Positions 1 through 5,674 of a stretch of DNA of 8,192 nt are shown here, piece by piece (the stretch's first letter is position 1; the number at the start of each line of letters is the position of its first letter). Made by a program: the position numbers and the translations under genes. The notes beneath the pieces were generated by a model. That model was not told the origin of the DNA, did no database searches, and saw only the letters and a list, made by a program, of their open reading frames with translations. Source of the stretch: Bacillota bacterium (GTDB lineage Bacteria > Bacillota > Peptococcia > Peptococcales > Peptococcaceae); assembly GCA_023443145.1 (NCBI GenBank), contig JAEZVS010000071.1, positions 1 to 8,192 on the forward strand, written 5' to 3'.

Positions 1-933
1 GAAATTGTCAACAACGATCTCATTGATCGTATTGAATATGATGAGGAAACCTTTCGGCTTTATTTAGATGGGAAACAAAGCGAATCTTTGGCGCCATGGT
101 CATCTGAAGGCGCTCTTTTAAAAGGCCGGGCCGTATGCGAAGGATATTCCGGTGCATTCATGCTGATATGCGACTCTTTAGGTATTCCCTGTATTAAGGT
201 GAGCGGCACTCTGCAAGGTGTTTCTCATTCGTGGAACAGTGTATATTTGGCTTCAATTAATGATTGGCTGTACATAGATGTAACCAACAATGATCCCGGA
301 GGATTTGTAGTGGATCCTGCTTATAAAACCCGTCTATTTTTGTTAACAGCCAATCAGTTTCAGCACTATGGATATATTTGGGACATCAATCAGGAACAGG
401 CGCTGCGAGACATACGCTTTCCTTATCTGGTGACGAGACAATTGGATCATCTTCGCAGTCTCAATCTCATTCATGGACGTGGCAATGGAGATTTTGCCAT
501 ATCATCGCAATTGACTCGACAAGAATTGGCAGCGCTTTTAACGCGTTTATACCAAGCCGATTTGTCTGACGTGGCGCATTCTGAAGCGGATGCGACAGAT
601 GTTTCGCCTTGGGCCATACAAGCGGTGAATTGGTGCAAAAAAAATCAGCTGATTGTAGGCTTTCCGGATGGACGATTTCATGGAGAAGAGCCGGTGTCCA
701 AGCAGCAGATGGCAGCGGTCATATTACGACTGGCTCGTGTTGATCAAAAAACCTATAATTGGGAAAGTGCTGAAAAAACAGCGGTATCTCATGGTTTGAT
801 GAGTGCGGGAAGAACCAGCGGTATTTATAGCAAGGAAGCGAGCCGCGCTGATGTCTTTGATATGTTGGACCGTTTGCTGAACTATAAAGATGCATCTGGA
901 ACAACCTTTGAGATGAAATATTTAAAAAAATAA
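1..933 (+). CDS. Transglutaminase-like protein with three SLH repeats (5' partial)
   Basis: The reading frame is open from base 1, so the gene begins upstream of the window; the in-frame TTG at 88 lies inside the catalytic domain and is not a credible start. The 310 visible residues open with a transglutaminase/protease-like core: Cys46 in GRAVCEGYSGAF, His76 in GVSHSWN and Asp93 in LYIDVTNND form the expected Cys-His-Asp order and spacing. Three S-layer homology repeats follow at about residues 145-186, 199-246 and 254-294. The middle one is clearest (WAIQAVNW, then GFPDGRF). SLH triplets bind pyruvylated secondary wall polymers, so the product is probably exported and held on the cell wall; the signal peptide would lie upstream, unseen. 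The core may cross-link or cleave peptides, but its substrate cannot be told. The third repeat is degenerate. The protein ends naturally at TAA 931-933, 34 nt before the promoter of the tRNA operon. Confidence 0.85.
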   Translation, partial: EIVNNDLIDRIEYDEETFRLYLDGKQSESLAPWSSEGALLKGRAVCEGYSGAFMLICDSLGIPCIKVSGTLQGVSHSWNSVYLASINDWLYIDVTNNDPGGFVVDPAYKTRLFLLTANQFQHYGYIWDINQEQALRDIRFPYLVTRQLDHLRSLNLIHGRGNGDFAISSQLTRQELAALLTRLYQADLSDVAHSEADATDVSPWAIQAVNWCKKNQLIVGFPDGRFHGEEPVSKQQMAAVILRLARVDQKTYNWESAEKTAVSHGLMSAGRTSGIYSKEASRADVFDMLDRLLNYKDASGTTFEMKYLKK

Positions 934-934
934 C

Positions 935-950
935 AGTGTTTTTGAACACT
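935..950. other. Small hairpin after the SLH gene
   Basis: AGTGTT (935-940) and AACACT (945-950) form a 6-bp stem with a TTTG loop directly after the stop codon. On the plus strand no T-run follows. On the minus strand the stem is followed by a run of T (complement of the A-run at 923-930). It could therefore stop antisense reading into the SLH gene better than it stops the gene's own transcript. It is weak, and its function is uncertain. Confidence 0.35.
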
Positions 951-966
951 AAATGTACAATTTATG

Positions 967-995
967 TTGACGTGGGCCCATAAACCTGATAGAAT
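967..995 (+). promoter_or_regulatory. Promoter of the six-tRNA operon
   Basis: A -35 TTGACG (967-972) and a -10 TAGAAT (990-995) are separated by exactly 17 nt, near-consensus for the housekeeping sigma factor. Initiation would fall around 1001-1003, just before tRNA-Pro at 1008. The GC-rich stretch GTGGGCCC lies in the spacer, not in the discriminator. Confidence 0.8.
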
Positions 996-1007
996 AAATT
1001 TTGTTGT

Positions 1008-1081
1008 CGGGGCGTAGCGCAGTTTGGTAGCGTACGTGGTTTGGGACCATGGGGGCGGGGGTTCGAGTCCCTCCGCCCCGA
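1008..1081 (+). tRNA. tRNA-Pro(TGG)
   Basis: The acceptor arm CGGGGCG (1008-1014) pairs fully with CGCCCCG (1074-1080), with discriminator A at 1081. The anticodon stem CGTGG/CCATG encloses loop TTTGGGA, giving anticodon TGG (reads CCN/CCA). The T loop is GGTTCGAGTCC-like and the D arm has AGTTTGGTAGC. No 3' CCA is encoded, since CGC follows. It is the first gene of the operon and lies 5 nt before tRNA-Gly. Confidence 0.97.
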
Positions 1082-1086
1082 CGCTC

Positions 1087-1157
1087 GCGGGTGTAGCTCA
1101 ATGGTAGAGCTCTGGCCTTCCAAGCCAGCTACGTGGGTTCGATTCCCATCACCCGCT
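1087..1157 (+). tRNA. tRNA-Gly(TCC)
   Basis: Acceptor GCGGGTG (1087-1093) pairs with CACCCGC (1150-1156); discriminator T is at 1157. Anticodon stem CTGGC/GCCAG holds loop CTTCCAA, anticodon TCC. No CCA is encoded (TTAAG follows). The discriminator T is also the first base of an 8-bp hairpin (1157-1175). A second glycine isoacceptor, GCC, lies at 5757-5828. Confidence 0.97.
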
Positions 1158-1175
1158 TAAGACAGAATGTCTTAA
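1157..1175. repeat. 8-bp inverted repeat just after tRNA-Gly
   Basis: TTAAGACA (1157-1164) and TGTCTTAA (1168-1175) are perfect reverse complements around a 3-nt GAA loop, starting at the tRNA-Gly discriminator base. No T-run follows, so it is not a standard terminator. It may mark a processing site or slow RNA polymerase inside the operon. Confidence 0.6.
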
Positions 1176-1239
1176 CGGTGACGAGTAGGAATTGGCATAC
1201 TTGGCGCAGAACAAGGTCACATTTGTTCACGTTTCATAG
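1158..1239 (+). other. Unusual 82-nt spacer inside the tRNA operon
   Basis: The other gaps in this operon are 3-9 nt. This one is 82 nt and holds the 8-bp hairpin, a GTGAC (1178-1182)/GTCAC (1216-1220) pair, a GAACAA (1209-1214)/TTGTTC (1223-1228) pair, and GGAATTGGCA (1188-1197). That decamer is identical to the D-arm segment of tRNA-Leu at 5686-5695. There is no T-arm GGTTCGA motif and no matching acceptor stem, so it is not a working tRNA. A decayed tRNA-Leu is possible. Confidence 0.4.
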
Positions 1240-1313
1240 GCGCCTGTAGCTCAGCTGGATAGAGCATCGGACTTCTAATCCGAGGGTCGGGGGTTCGAAT
1301 CCCTCCAGGCGCG
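1240..1313 (+). tRNA. tRNA-Arg(TCT)
   Basis: Acceptor GCGCCTG (1240-1246) pairs with CAGGCGC (1306-1312), discriminator G at 1313. Anticodon stem TCGGA/TCCGA holds loop CTTCTAA, anticodon TCT, which reads AGA/AGG arginine codons. The T arm has GGTTCGAATCC. No CCA is encoded. It follows the long spacer and is 9 nt from tRNA-His. Confidence 0.97.
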
Positions 1314-1322
1314 TCATCATAT

Positions 1323-1396
1323 GGTGGGTGTGGCGAAGTGGTTAACGCACCGGATTGTGGCTCCGGCATTCGTGGGTTCGATCCCCATCATCCACC
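1323..1396 (+). tRNA. tRNA-His(GTG)
   Basis: Acceptor GTGGGTG (1324-1330) pairs with CATCCAC (1389-1395). A preceding G at 1323 can pair with C73 at 1396, which is the extra G-1:C73 pair that identifies bacterial tRNA-His. Anticodon stem CCGGA/TCCGG holds loop TTGTGGC, anticodon GTG. No CCA is encoded. Confidence 0.97.
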
Positions 1397-1403
1397 TTTA
1401 TAT

Positions 1404-1475
1404 TGGGGTATCGCCAAGCGGTAAGGCACGGGACTTTGACTCCCGCATTCGCAGGTTCGAATCCTGCTACCCCAG
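1404..1475 (+). tRNA. tRNA-Gln(TTG)
   Basis: Acceptor TGGGGTA (1404-1410) pairs with TACCCCA (1468-1474), discriminator G at 1475. Anticodon stem CGGGA/TCCCG holds loop CTTTGAC, anticodon TTG. The weak U1-A72 first pair is a usual glutamine tRNA trait. No CCA is encoded; tRNA-Lys starts 3 nt later. Confidence 0.97.
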
Positions 1476-1478
1476 TTT

Positions 1479-1551
1479 GAGCCATTAGCTCAGGTGGTAG
1501 AGCACCTGACTTTTAATCAGGGTGTCGAAGGTTCGAGTCCTTCATGGCTCA
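1479..1551 (+). tRNA. tRNA-Lys(TTT)
   Basis: Acceptor GAGCCAT (1479-1485) pairs with ATGGCTC (1544-1550), discriminator A at 1551. Anticodon stem CCTGA/TCAGG holds loop CTTTTAA, anticodon TTT. It is the last gene of the operon. No CCA is encoded: the discriminator is followed by TATTTTTTTC and then the operon terminator. Confidence 0.97.
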
Positions 1552-1570
1552 TATTTTTTTCAGCAATTTT

Positions 1571-1612
1571 AAAACGCAGATATGAGAATACCTATTCTCA
1601 TATCTGCGTTTT
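1571..1612. terminator. Bidirectional terminator between tRNA operon and symporter gene
   Basis: Bases 1571-1590 and 1593-1612 are perfect reverse complements over 20 bp, with only CC between them; the folded RNA would open a slightly larger loop. The arms begin with AAAACGCAG and end with CTGCGTTTT, so a short U-tract follows the stem in either direction (GTTTTGCTTTTC on plus, GTTTTAAAATTG on minus). It sits 19 nt after tRNA-Lys and 120 nt beyond the symporter stop, and fits a shared terminator for two convergent units. Confidence 0.9.
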
Positions 1613-1732
1613 GCTTTTCTTGGTAGATTTATAAGAAAGATCATCTGCGAGTTCAGCAGTTGAAGAACGGTCATGAACGCATACAGTATGTTTTTAATGA
1701 TGTTATAACCGTTCTCGAATAGATTGTTTGCT

Positions 1733-3118
1733 TTATCCTTGATCGGCTTCTTTGGCAGCCATTACGACGATTCCTGCAGAGAAAAGCAATGCCAGTAGGT
1801 TGGGCAATACCATTAACCCGTTAAAAAAGTCGGCCAGCAACCAAACCAGATCGACTTTAAAGCCGGATCCCATGAAAATAAATACTAAGACAATCACGCT
1901 ATAAATAGGAATGGCTTTATTACCGAATAGGTAGCGTACATTCGCTTCGGCAAAGAAGTACCAGCCGATAATGGTAGAGAGAGCAAAGAAAAGCATTGTG
2001 ATGGCGATCATAGCGTTGCCCCAAAATCCAAAGGAGGTTTCAAATGCGGCTTGCGTTAAGGCTACGCCGCTTAATGTACCGTCATATCCTTTGGGCAGCA
2101 CATCTGTAACCAAAATAGCCAGTGTTGTCATAGTGAGCACGATAAAGGTATCGACAAATACCCCGATCATAGCAGAATAGCCTTGTTGATAAGGGTGTTT
2201 TACTTTTGCAAGTGCGTGCGCATGAGGCGTAGAACCCATTCCGGCTTCGTTTGAAAAGAGACCTCTTGCGACGCCGTAACGCATGGCTTGTTTGATACCA
2301 ATCCCCAACCCGCCGCCAACCACGGCTTCAGGATGAAATGCGCCTACAAAAATATGATAAAAGGCACCGGGAATGTGATTGGCGTGCAAAGCCAATAAGG
2401 TGATGCAGAAGATGAGGTAAAGCAAGCACATCAGAGGCACCACTTTTTCCGTAAAGGATACAATGCGTTTCACTCCGCCAATAAAAATGATTCCTGCAAA
2501 TAGAGCCAAAAGAAGGCCGACAATTAGAGGATTGATGGGTACCGCTCCTTTAATCGCGTGGGCAATAGAATTGGACTGTACCATGATGCCCATAAAGCCT
2601 AAGGCTAAAATAATAAGAACGGCGAAGGAAGCTGCTAAGATTCTGCCAAAGACGTTGGTAAAACGATGTTTTATGTAATATACCGGGCCCCCGACCAGAC
2701 GGCCATCAGGAAGTATGACACGGGTCTTTTGTGCTAATGTTGCTTCGGCAAAAATGGTGGCCATTCCAAAAAAAGCGCTGATCCAGATCCAAAATACGGC
2801 ACCAGGTCCGCCGAATGTAAGTGCAGTTGCGGCACCTGCCAGATTACCTGTGCCGACTTGCGCCGCTATGGCGGTTGCTAAAGCTTGAAAGGAGCTCATT
2901 CCTTCTTGATTGGCTGCTTTTCCTTTCAGTGAAACATTACCAAATACTTGTTTAAAGGCTGTTGGAAATTTGCGAATCTGAATAAATTTCAGCCGTAGCG
3001 TATAGAAGATTCCGGTGCCGACCAGTACATAAATTAGTAGATAATTCCATAAAAAATCACTGGCGGAACTCACACGTTCATACAGACCAACATTAAGAAA
3101 TTCAAAAAACTGCATCAT
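1733..3118 (-). CDS. AGCS-family sodium/alanine-glycine symporter
   Basis: The product is a multi-pass membrane carrier of the alanine/glycine:cation symporter family, which imports small neutral amino acids with Na+ (or H+). Family landmarks are the segment at residues 75-112 (SSFQALATAIAAQVGTGN, then GGPGAVFWIW), AEATLAQKTR near 124-133, GGPVYYI at 143-149, and GLFSNEAGMGSTPHAHA at 286-302. About ten hydrophobic helices are visible. The start at 3118 is preferred because AAGGAGG lies 8 nt upstream and it gives MMQFFEFLNV, a typical AGCS N-terminus. The resulting 461 residues match the family. An in-frame TTG at 3220 would add 34 non-family residues, has no ribosome site and coincides with the -35 box. 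Whether alanine or glycine is preferred cannot be told. The gene stands alone, convergent with the tRNA operon. Confidence 0.95.
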   Translation of the reverse strand: MMQFFEFLNVGLYERVSSASDFLWNYLLIYVLVGTGIFYTLRLKFIQIRKFPTAFKQVFGNVSLKGKAANQEGMSSFQALATAIAAQVGTGNLAGAATALTFGGPGAVFWIWISAFFGMATIFAEATLAQKTRVILPDGRLVGGPVYYIKHRFTNVFGRILAASFAVLIILALGFMGIMVQSNSIAHAIKGAVPINPLIVGLLLALFAGIIFIGGVKRIVSFTEKVVPLMCLLYLIFCITLLALHANHIPGAFYHIFVGAFHPEAVVGGGLGIGIKQAMRYGVARGLFSNEAGMGSTPHAHALAKVKHPYQQGYSAMIGVFVDTFIVLTMTTLAILVTDVLPKGYDGTLSGVALTQAAFETSFGFWGNAMIAITMLFFALSTIIGWYFFAEANVRYLFGNKAIPIYSVIVLVFIFMGSGFKVDLVWLLADFFNGLMVLPNLLALLFSAGIVVMAAKEADQG

Positions 3119-3126
3119 AAGCATTG

Positions 3127-3133
3127 CCTCCTT
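3127..3133 (-). promoter_or_regulatory. Ribosome binding site that fixes the symporter start
   Basis: On the minus strand AAGGAGG is followed by ATG codons at 3124, 3118 and 3115. The gaps are 2, 8 and 11 nt, so 3118 is the best-spaced start and 3115 a possible alternative. The ATG at 3124 is too close to be used efficiently. Confidence 0.85.
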
Positions 3134-3181
3134 AAAATATAAAATAGCATACATCCTCAGATAGTATACAGAGCGATCATT

Positions 3182-3201
3182 TGAATAGACACATCTATTC
3201 A
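3182..3201. promoter_or_regulatory. Operator-like dyad over the symporter promoter
   Basis: TGAATAGA (3182-3189) and TCTATTCA (3194-3201) form a perfect 8-bp inverted repeat with a 4-nt CACA centre. It overlaps the predicted -10 box of the symporter promoter, where a dimeric repressor would block polymerase. The sequence matches no regulator site I can name with confidence, and no regulator gene is adjacent. Confidence 0.5.
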
Positions 3202-3220
3202 GTGGATAATTGTACGTCAA
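3192..3220 (-). promoter_or_regulatory. Predicted promoter of the symporter gene
   Basis: On the minus strand, TTGACG (3220-3215) is followed after 17 nt by TAGATG (3197-3192). The -35 is five of six to consensus and the -10 is four of six. The leader to the start codon would be about 65-70 nt, too short for a glycine riboswitch, and none is visible. TATACT at 3168-3163 has no matching -35. Confidence 0.55.
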
Positions 3221-3402
3221 AAATAAATAATATCTATAAATTTAATAAGAAAAATTGTATGGCGCTAATGAGATGCTGCAGTGAATATTCATATGCAGAA
3301 AGCATGATCTATTGGTGGTTTCGGTTTTTTCTGTATTTGGTGGATGCTTGAACGTATTTTTGATTTTTAATCTCACAAAGTCTTTCATTATCGCGACATA
3401 AG

Positions 3403-3437
3403 AAACGGGATCTTCATCAAAAATAAAGATCCCGTTT
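3403..3437 (-). terminator. Terminator of the hydrolase gene
   Basis: AAACGGGATCTT (3403-3414) and AAGATCCCGTTT (3426-3437) form a perfect 12-bp stem with an 11-nt loop. On the minus strand it starts 18 nt after the hydrolase stop codon and is followed by TTTCTTATG, a short U-rich tail. This separates the hydrolase from the symporter promoter downstream. The reading frame spanning this hairpin on the minus strand is not a gene. Confidence 0.75.
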
Positions 3438-3455
3438 GTTGTGGGCCGTATATAA

Positions 3456-4265
3456 TCAGCTGGTACAATGAGCAAGAAAATCTTCTATCATTTTATTAAC
3501 AAAAGGTGCATTATCTATATTTGAAAAATGACCGGCGTTTGGAATCATGCGGCATGTAGTGTGTAAGTCTCTGGCCCATTTTTTGTTGATGTATTTAAAG
3601 TAAGGCCCGCACAAATAGTCCTCTGTGCCTAAAATTAAGCATATAGGACAATCTAAAGAGAGTGTATCCAAGTCTTTTATGAATGAAACGGTGGCGGCAT
3701 CGCTTTGTCGGAGCATGGCTTTTTTGGTTGTATGAGAAAAGCTCTGCTTTAAGAATTCGCGAGTGCGGGCTGTATGCGCCGCGCGTTTTTGCCATAAATA
3801 TGATATAATTGGCATTGGAAAAGCTATGATCATTGCTGCGCCTAAAAACCGCATGCATGCCATGGTTTTTGGGGAGTAGTAGCGTTTGTCAATAGGCATC
3901 GAGTCGATTATAATCAGTCCTTGGGTGGAGTCAGGATAATGATGGGCATACAGCTGACTGGGAAAGCTGCCCATCGACATTCCGACGGGCCATATCTTTG
4001 GAAAATCCTCTTTTTTGCGAATGCACTCCATCCAGTGAGTCATTTGCATGAAAGAGAGCGTCACATCTTTGGGCATAGCACCGTGGTACGGAGTATCCAT
4101 AAAAATCATATGCACACGACCTTCAAAATAAGCTCGTTGCGTGTTGAACATATGGTGATCCACAAAAAGGCCGTGATTAAAGAAGAGGCAAGGTGCATTC
4201 TCGAGTTCGGCACGAGACACCCAATAAGGAATGAGCCCATCTTGATTTAAGTAAGATAAGTACAT
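3456..4265 (-). CDS. Alpha/beta-hydrolase fold protein
   Basis: This 269-residue protein shows the alpha/beta-hydrolase plan. An HG oxyanion motif sits at 31-32 (FFNHGLFVDHHMF). The nucleophile elbow is GMSMG at 95-99 with Ser97. The probable acid is Asp216 in LILGTEDYLCG, and the catalytic His246 lies in NAGHFSN. Such enzymes cleave esters, thioesters, amides or similar bonds; the substrate cannot be inferred. Residues about 141-158 (LGAAMIIAFPMPIISYLW) form an unusually hydrophobic stretch in the cap region, suggesting a lipidic substrate or membrane contact. No signal peptide is seen, so it is probably cytoplasmic. The ATG at 4265 has AGGA 8 nt upstream. It is transcribed away from the thioesterase gene, with about 100 nt between the two starts, so the pair may share regulation. 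An esterase or lysophospholipase-like role is possible but not demonstrated. Confidence 0.85.
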   Translation of the reverse strand: MYLSYLNQDGLIPYWVSRAELENAPCLFFNHGLFVDHHMFNTQRAYFEGRVHMIFMDTPYHGAMPKDVTLSFMQMTHWMECIRKKEDFPKIWPVGMSMGSFPSQLYAHHYPDSTQGLIIIDSMPIDKRYYSPKTMACMRFLGAAMIIAFPMPIISYLWQKRAAHTARTREFLKQSFSHTTKKAMLRQSDAATVSFIKDLDTLSLDCPICLILGTEDYLCGPYFKYINKKWARDLHTTCRMIPNAGHFSNIDNAPFVNKMIEDFLAHCTS

Positions 4266-4299
4266 GGCAATCTTCCTAACCTTAAAAAAGTGAAAGCTT

Positions 4300-4328
4300 T
4301 TGCGTTAATGGTATGGTGTGAGTATATT
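4300..4328 (+). promoter_or_regulatory. Predicted promoter of the thioesterase-membrane protein operon
   Basis: TTGCGT (4300-4305) and TATATT (4323-4328) are 17 nt apart. The -10 is five of six to consensus and the -35 only three of six. An imperfectly centred dyad, TATGGT (4312-4317)/ACCATA (4335-4340), straddles it and could be an operator. On the opposite strand TATACT (4327-4322) is a candidate -10 for the hydrolase but lacks a good -35. Confidence 0.45.
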
Positions 4329-4356
4329 TACCTTACCATAATTAAATGCATCTGAT

Positions 4357-4363
4357 AAGGGTG
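4357..4363 (+). promoter_or_regulatory. Ribosome binding site that fixes the thioesterase start
   Basis: AAGGGTG lies 6 nt before the ATG at 4370. The earlier in-frame ATG at 4346 has no comparable site and would add eight residues (MHLIRVNF), the codons of which include this AAGGGTG. The downstream start is therefore preferred. Confidence 0.7.
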
Positions 4364-4369
4364 AACTTT

Positions 4370-4831
4370 ATGAATAAGACTGCAACATTTCAAATGATGG
4401 TTCGTGCAGAATGGATGAATCGTTTTGGGACACTTCACGGTGGAGAATATGCTAAATTTATGGATGAACTTGCCGGTGTAACCGCCGATCAATATGCGCC
4501 GCTGACTTTCGTGACGGGTACCATTCATCATTTGCGTTATTTAAATCCGGTACATGCTGGGGATCTACTGAAAGGTGTTGGAGAAGTGGTGTTGACCGGT
4601 CATCATTCTATTTTGATTGAGGTACGTCTTTCTGTGATTCATCGTTTGACACAGGAGGAGAAACCGGCCGCTCATGCTTTTTTCACCATGGTACAAAAAG
4701 AACGGGGAGCGAATGCACCAATGGTGCCGCCGCTTCCGATAAAAGGAGAACTGTCTGAGAATCGTCGTGCACGGTTGCGCGCTCTACTGGCTCAAGACAT
4801 TCAGTGGGAAACCATTGACGAGATCGAATAA
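4370..4831 (+). CDS. Hotdog-fold acyl-CoA thioesterase
   Basis: The product, 153 residues, belongs to the hotdog acyl-CoA hydrolase group (YciA/BFIT/BACH type), which splits acyl-CoA into free acid and CoA in the cytoplasm. The signature is residues 15-36: Asn17, then FGTLHGGEYAKFMDELAG, where Asp32 at the start of the long helix is the expected catalytic acid and the HGG turn binds the thioester. GTIHHLRYLNPVHAGDLL (50-67) is the usual second hotdog strand pair with the P-x-x-x-GD element. Residues 97-110 (AHAFFTMVQ) form the last core strand, and a charged C-terminal helix follows. A single hotdog domain implies action as a dimer or hexamer. The chain-length preference cannot be read. It is followed after 26 nt by the membrane protein gene, probably as one transcript. 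Confidence 0.88.
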   Translation: MNKTATFQMMVRAEWMNRFGTLHGGEYAKFMDELAGVTADQYAPLTFVTGTIHHLRYLNPVHAGDLLKGVGEVVLTGHHSILIEVRLSVIHRLTQEEKPAAHAFFTMVQKERGANAPMVPPLPIKGELSENRRARLRALLAQDIQWETIDEIE

Positions 4832-4857
4832 CGAGATGAAAGCGTCTTGGAGGATAT

Positions 4858-5337
4858 ATGATAGAAGAAATATATAATTCAGAAGCAATGCACATGCTGA
4901 TGGTCATAGGTATGGCAATGTTGCCGGTTGTAGAGCTTAGAGGTGCGATACCATTTGCTGTCTCGCTGGGTTTTTCAGTGCCCACGGCCTGTGTTTTAAG
5001 TATCATTGGTAACCTTATCCCCGTTCCATTTGTGGTGCTTTTTATTCGGCGCATTTTTTATCTCATGAAACAAAGTGCGCGATTGTCTCCACTAATCCAT
5101 AAATTGGAAAGTAAAGCCCATTTAAAAGGAGAAACCGTACGTAAATATAAGGTCATAGGGCTGGTGCTGCTGGTGGCCATTCCACTTCCGGGAACAGGGG
5201 CGTGGACCGGCGCTCTCGTAGCCGGTGTACTCAATATGAGTGTGCGCTATGCACTTTTCTCTATCACCATGGGCGTTTTGGTTGCCGGCGCACTTGTGGC
5301 GATGGCGACCGCAGGTGTTATCCACTTGGTGGTTTGA
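4858..5337 (+). CDS. COG2426-type small membrane protein (putative small multidrug export family)
   Basis: The 159-residue integral membrane protein has the conserved elements of the family annotated as putative small multidrug export protein (PF06695/COG2426): VVELRGAIPFA at 24-34, IIGNLIPVPFVV at 49-60 and a second proline-glycine loop, IPLPGTGAWTGAL, at 108-120. Hydrophobic stretches lie at about 12-25, 40-64, 99-110, 114-127 and 133-157. The two P-rich loops probably dip into the membrane as re-entrant segments, as in the DedA/VTT-like fold. The family name implies export, but the transported compound is not established and drug efflux should not be assumed. A GGAGG site ends 4 nt before ATG 4858. 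It is the second gene of a two-gene unit with the thioesterase; whether the two functions are linked is unknown. Confidence 0.82.
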   Translation: MIEEIYNSEAMHMLMVIGMAMLPVVELRGAIPFAVSLGFSVPTACVLSIIGNLIPVPFVVLFIRRIFYLMKQSARLSPLIHKLESKAHLKGETVRKYKVIGLVLLVAIPLPGTGAWTGALVAGVLNMSVRYALFSITMGVLVAGALVAMATAGVIHLVV

Positions 5338-5674
5338 TTTAGTAGACATTTGCAATCAAACATTGCAATAATGCACGACTCAAAATAGTAATGTGTAAAG
5401 TTTTGAAAAAGATAGAGTTTATGGCAGCATACAATAACGAATTGTTTATGTAAGTGAGGTTATAAATTTTGCGCCGAATTTTTTCACTGTAATGATAGGC
5501 ATTTCGAAACAAAAGGCATATCATTCATAAAGAGATCACGGTGACATAAGCGCTTTGTTTTTCGTTTTGCCATCAAACATTCCATTTAACGTCATTTTGA
5601 CCAACCAAAATAAAAATATCCTCTTTTCAATAAATCATTGACATTTCTCCAGTTCGATGTATAATATTTGCGGA
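5338..5674. other. Gene-free AT-rich stretch before tRNA-Leu
   Basis: No reading frame here has a ribosome site or protein-like composition. It holds a TTGCAAT (5350-5356)/ATTGCAA (5362-5368) hairpin and an overlapping TTTGATT (5333-5339)/AATCAAA (5354-5360) repeat right after the membrane protein stop. Neither has a T-run, so no convincing terminator is seen. A looser AATGATA (5491-5497)/TATCATT (5519-5525) pair and GTCA (5591-5594)/TGAC (5598-5601) follow. The stretch ends in the tRNA-Leu promoter. Confidence 0.6.
5638..5665 (+). promoter_or_regulatory. Promoter of the tRNA-Leu/Gly operon
   Basis: A perfect TTGACA (5638-5643) and a perfect TATAAT (5660-5665) are separated by 16 nt, and tRNA-Leu begins 9 nt after the -10. 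This is the strongest promoter in the window, as expected for stable RNA. Confidence 0.9.

Noticed and set aside
3118..3191. Possible glycine riboswitch in the symporter leader
   Set aside because: The leader is only about 70 nt and shows none of the paired aptamer structure expected of a glycine riboswitch.
3312..3343. Direct repeat TTGGTGG (3312-3318 and 3337-3343)
   Set aside because: A 7-bp repeat seen once in low-complexity sequence is within chance and has no associated feature.
3242..3475. 77-codon minus-strand frame between hydrolase and symporter
   Set aside because: It overlaps the hydrolase end, translates the 12-bp terminator stem, has no ribosome binding site and no protein-family features.
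3921..4250. 109-codon plus-strand frame opposite the hydrolase
   Set aside because: It is antisense to the conserved catalytic region of the hydrolase and lacks a start signal.
4683..5054. 123-codon minus-strand frame opposite the thioesterase and membrane protein genes
   Set aside because: It lies antisense to two genes with clear family motifs; no independent signals were seen.
5339..5524. 61-codon minus-strand frame in the AT-rich gap
   Set aside because: No ribosome site precedes the ATG and composition is that of random AT-rich DNA.
5591..5602. GTCATTTTGACC as a CtsR-type site
   Set aside because: CtsR needs two tandem heptads (GGTCAAA); only one partial unit in inverted form is present, and it precedes tRNAs rather than a heat-shock gene.
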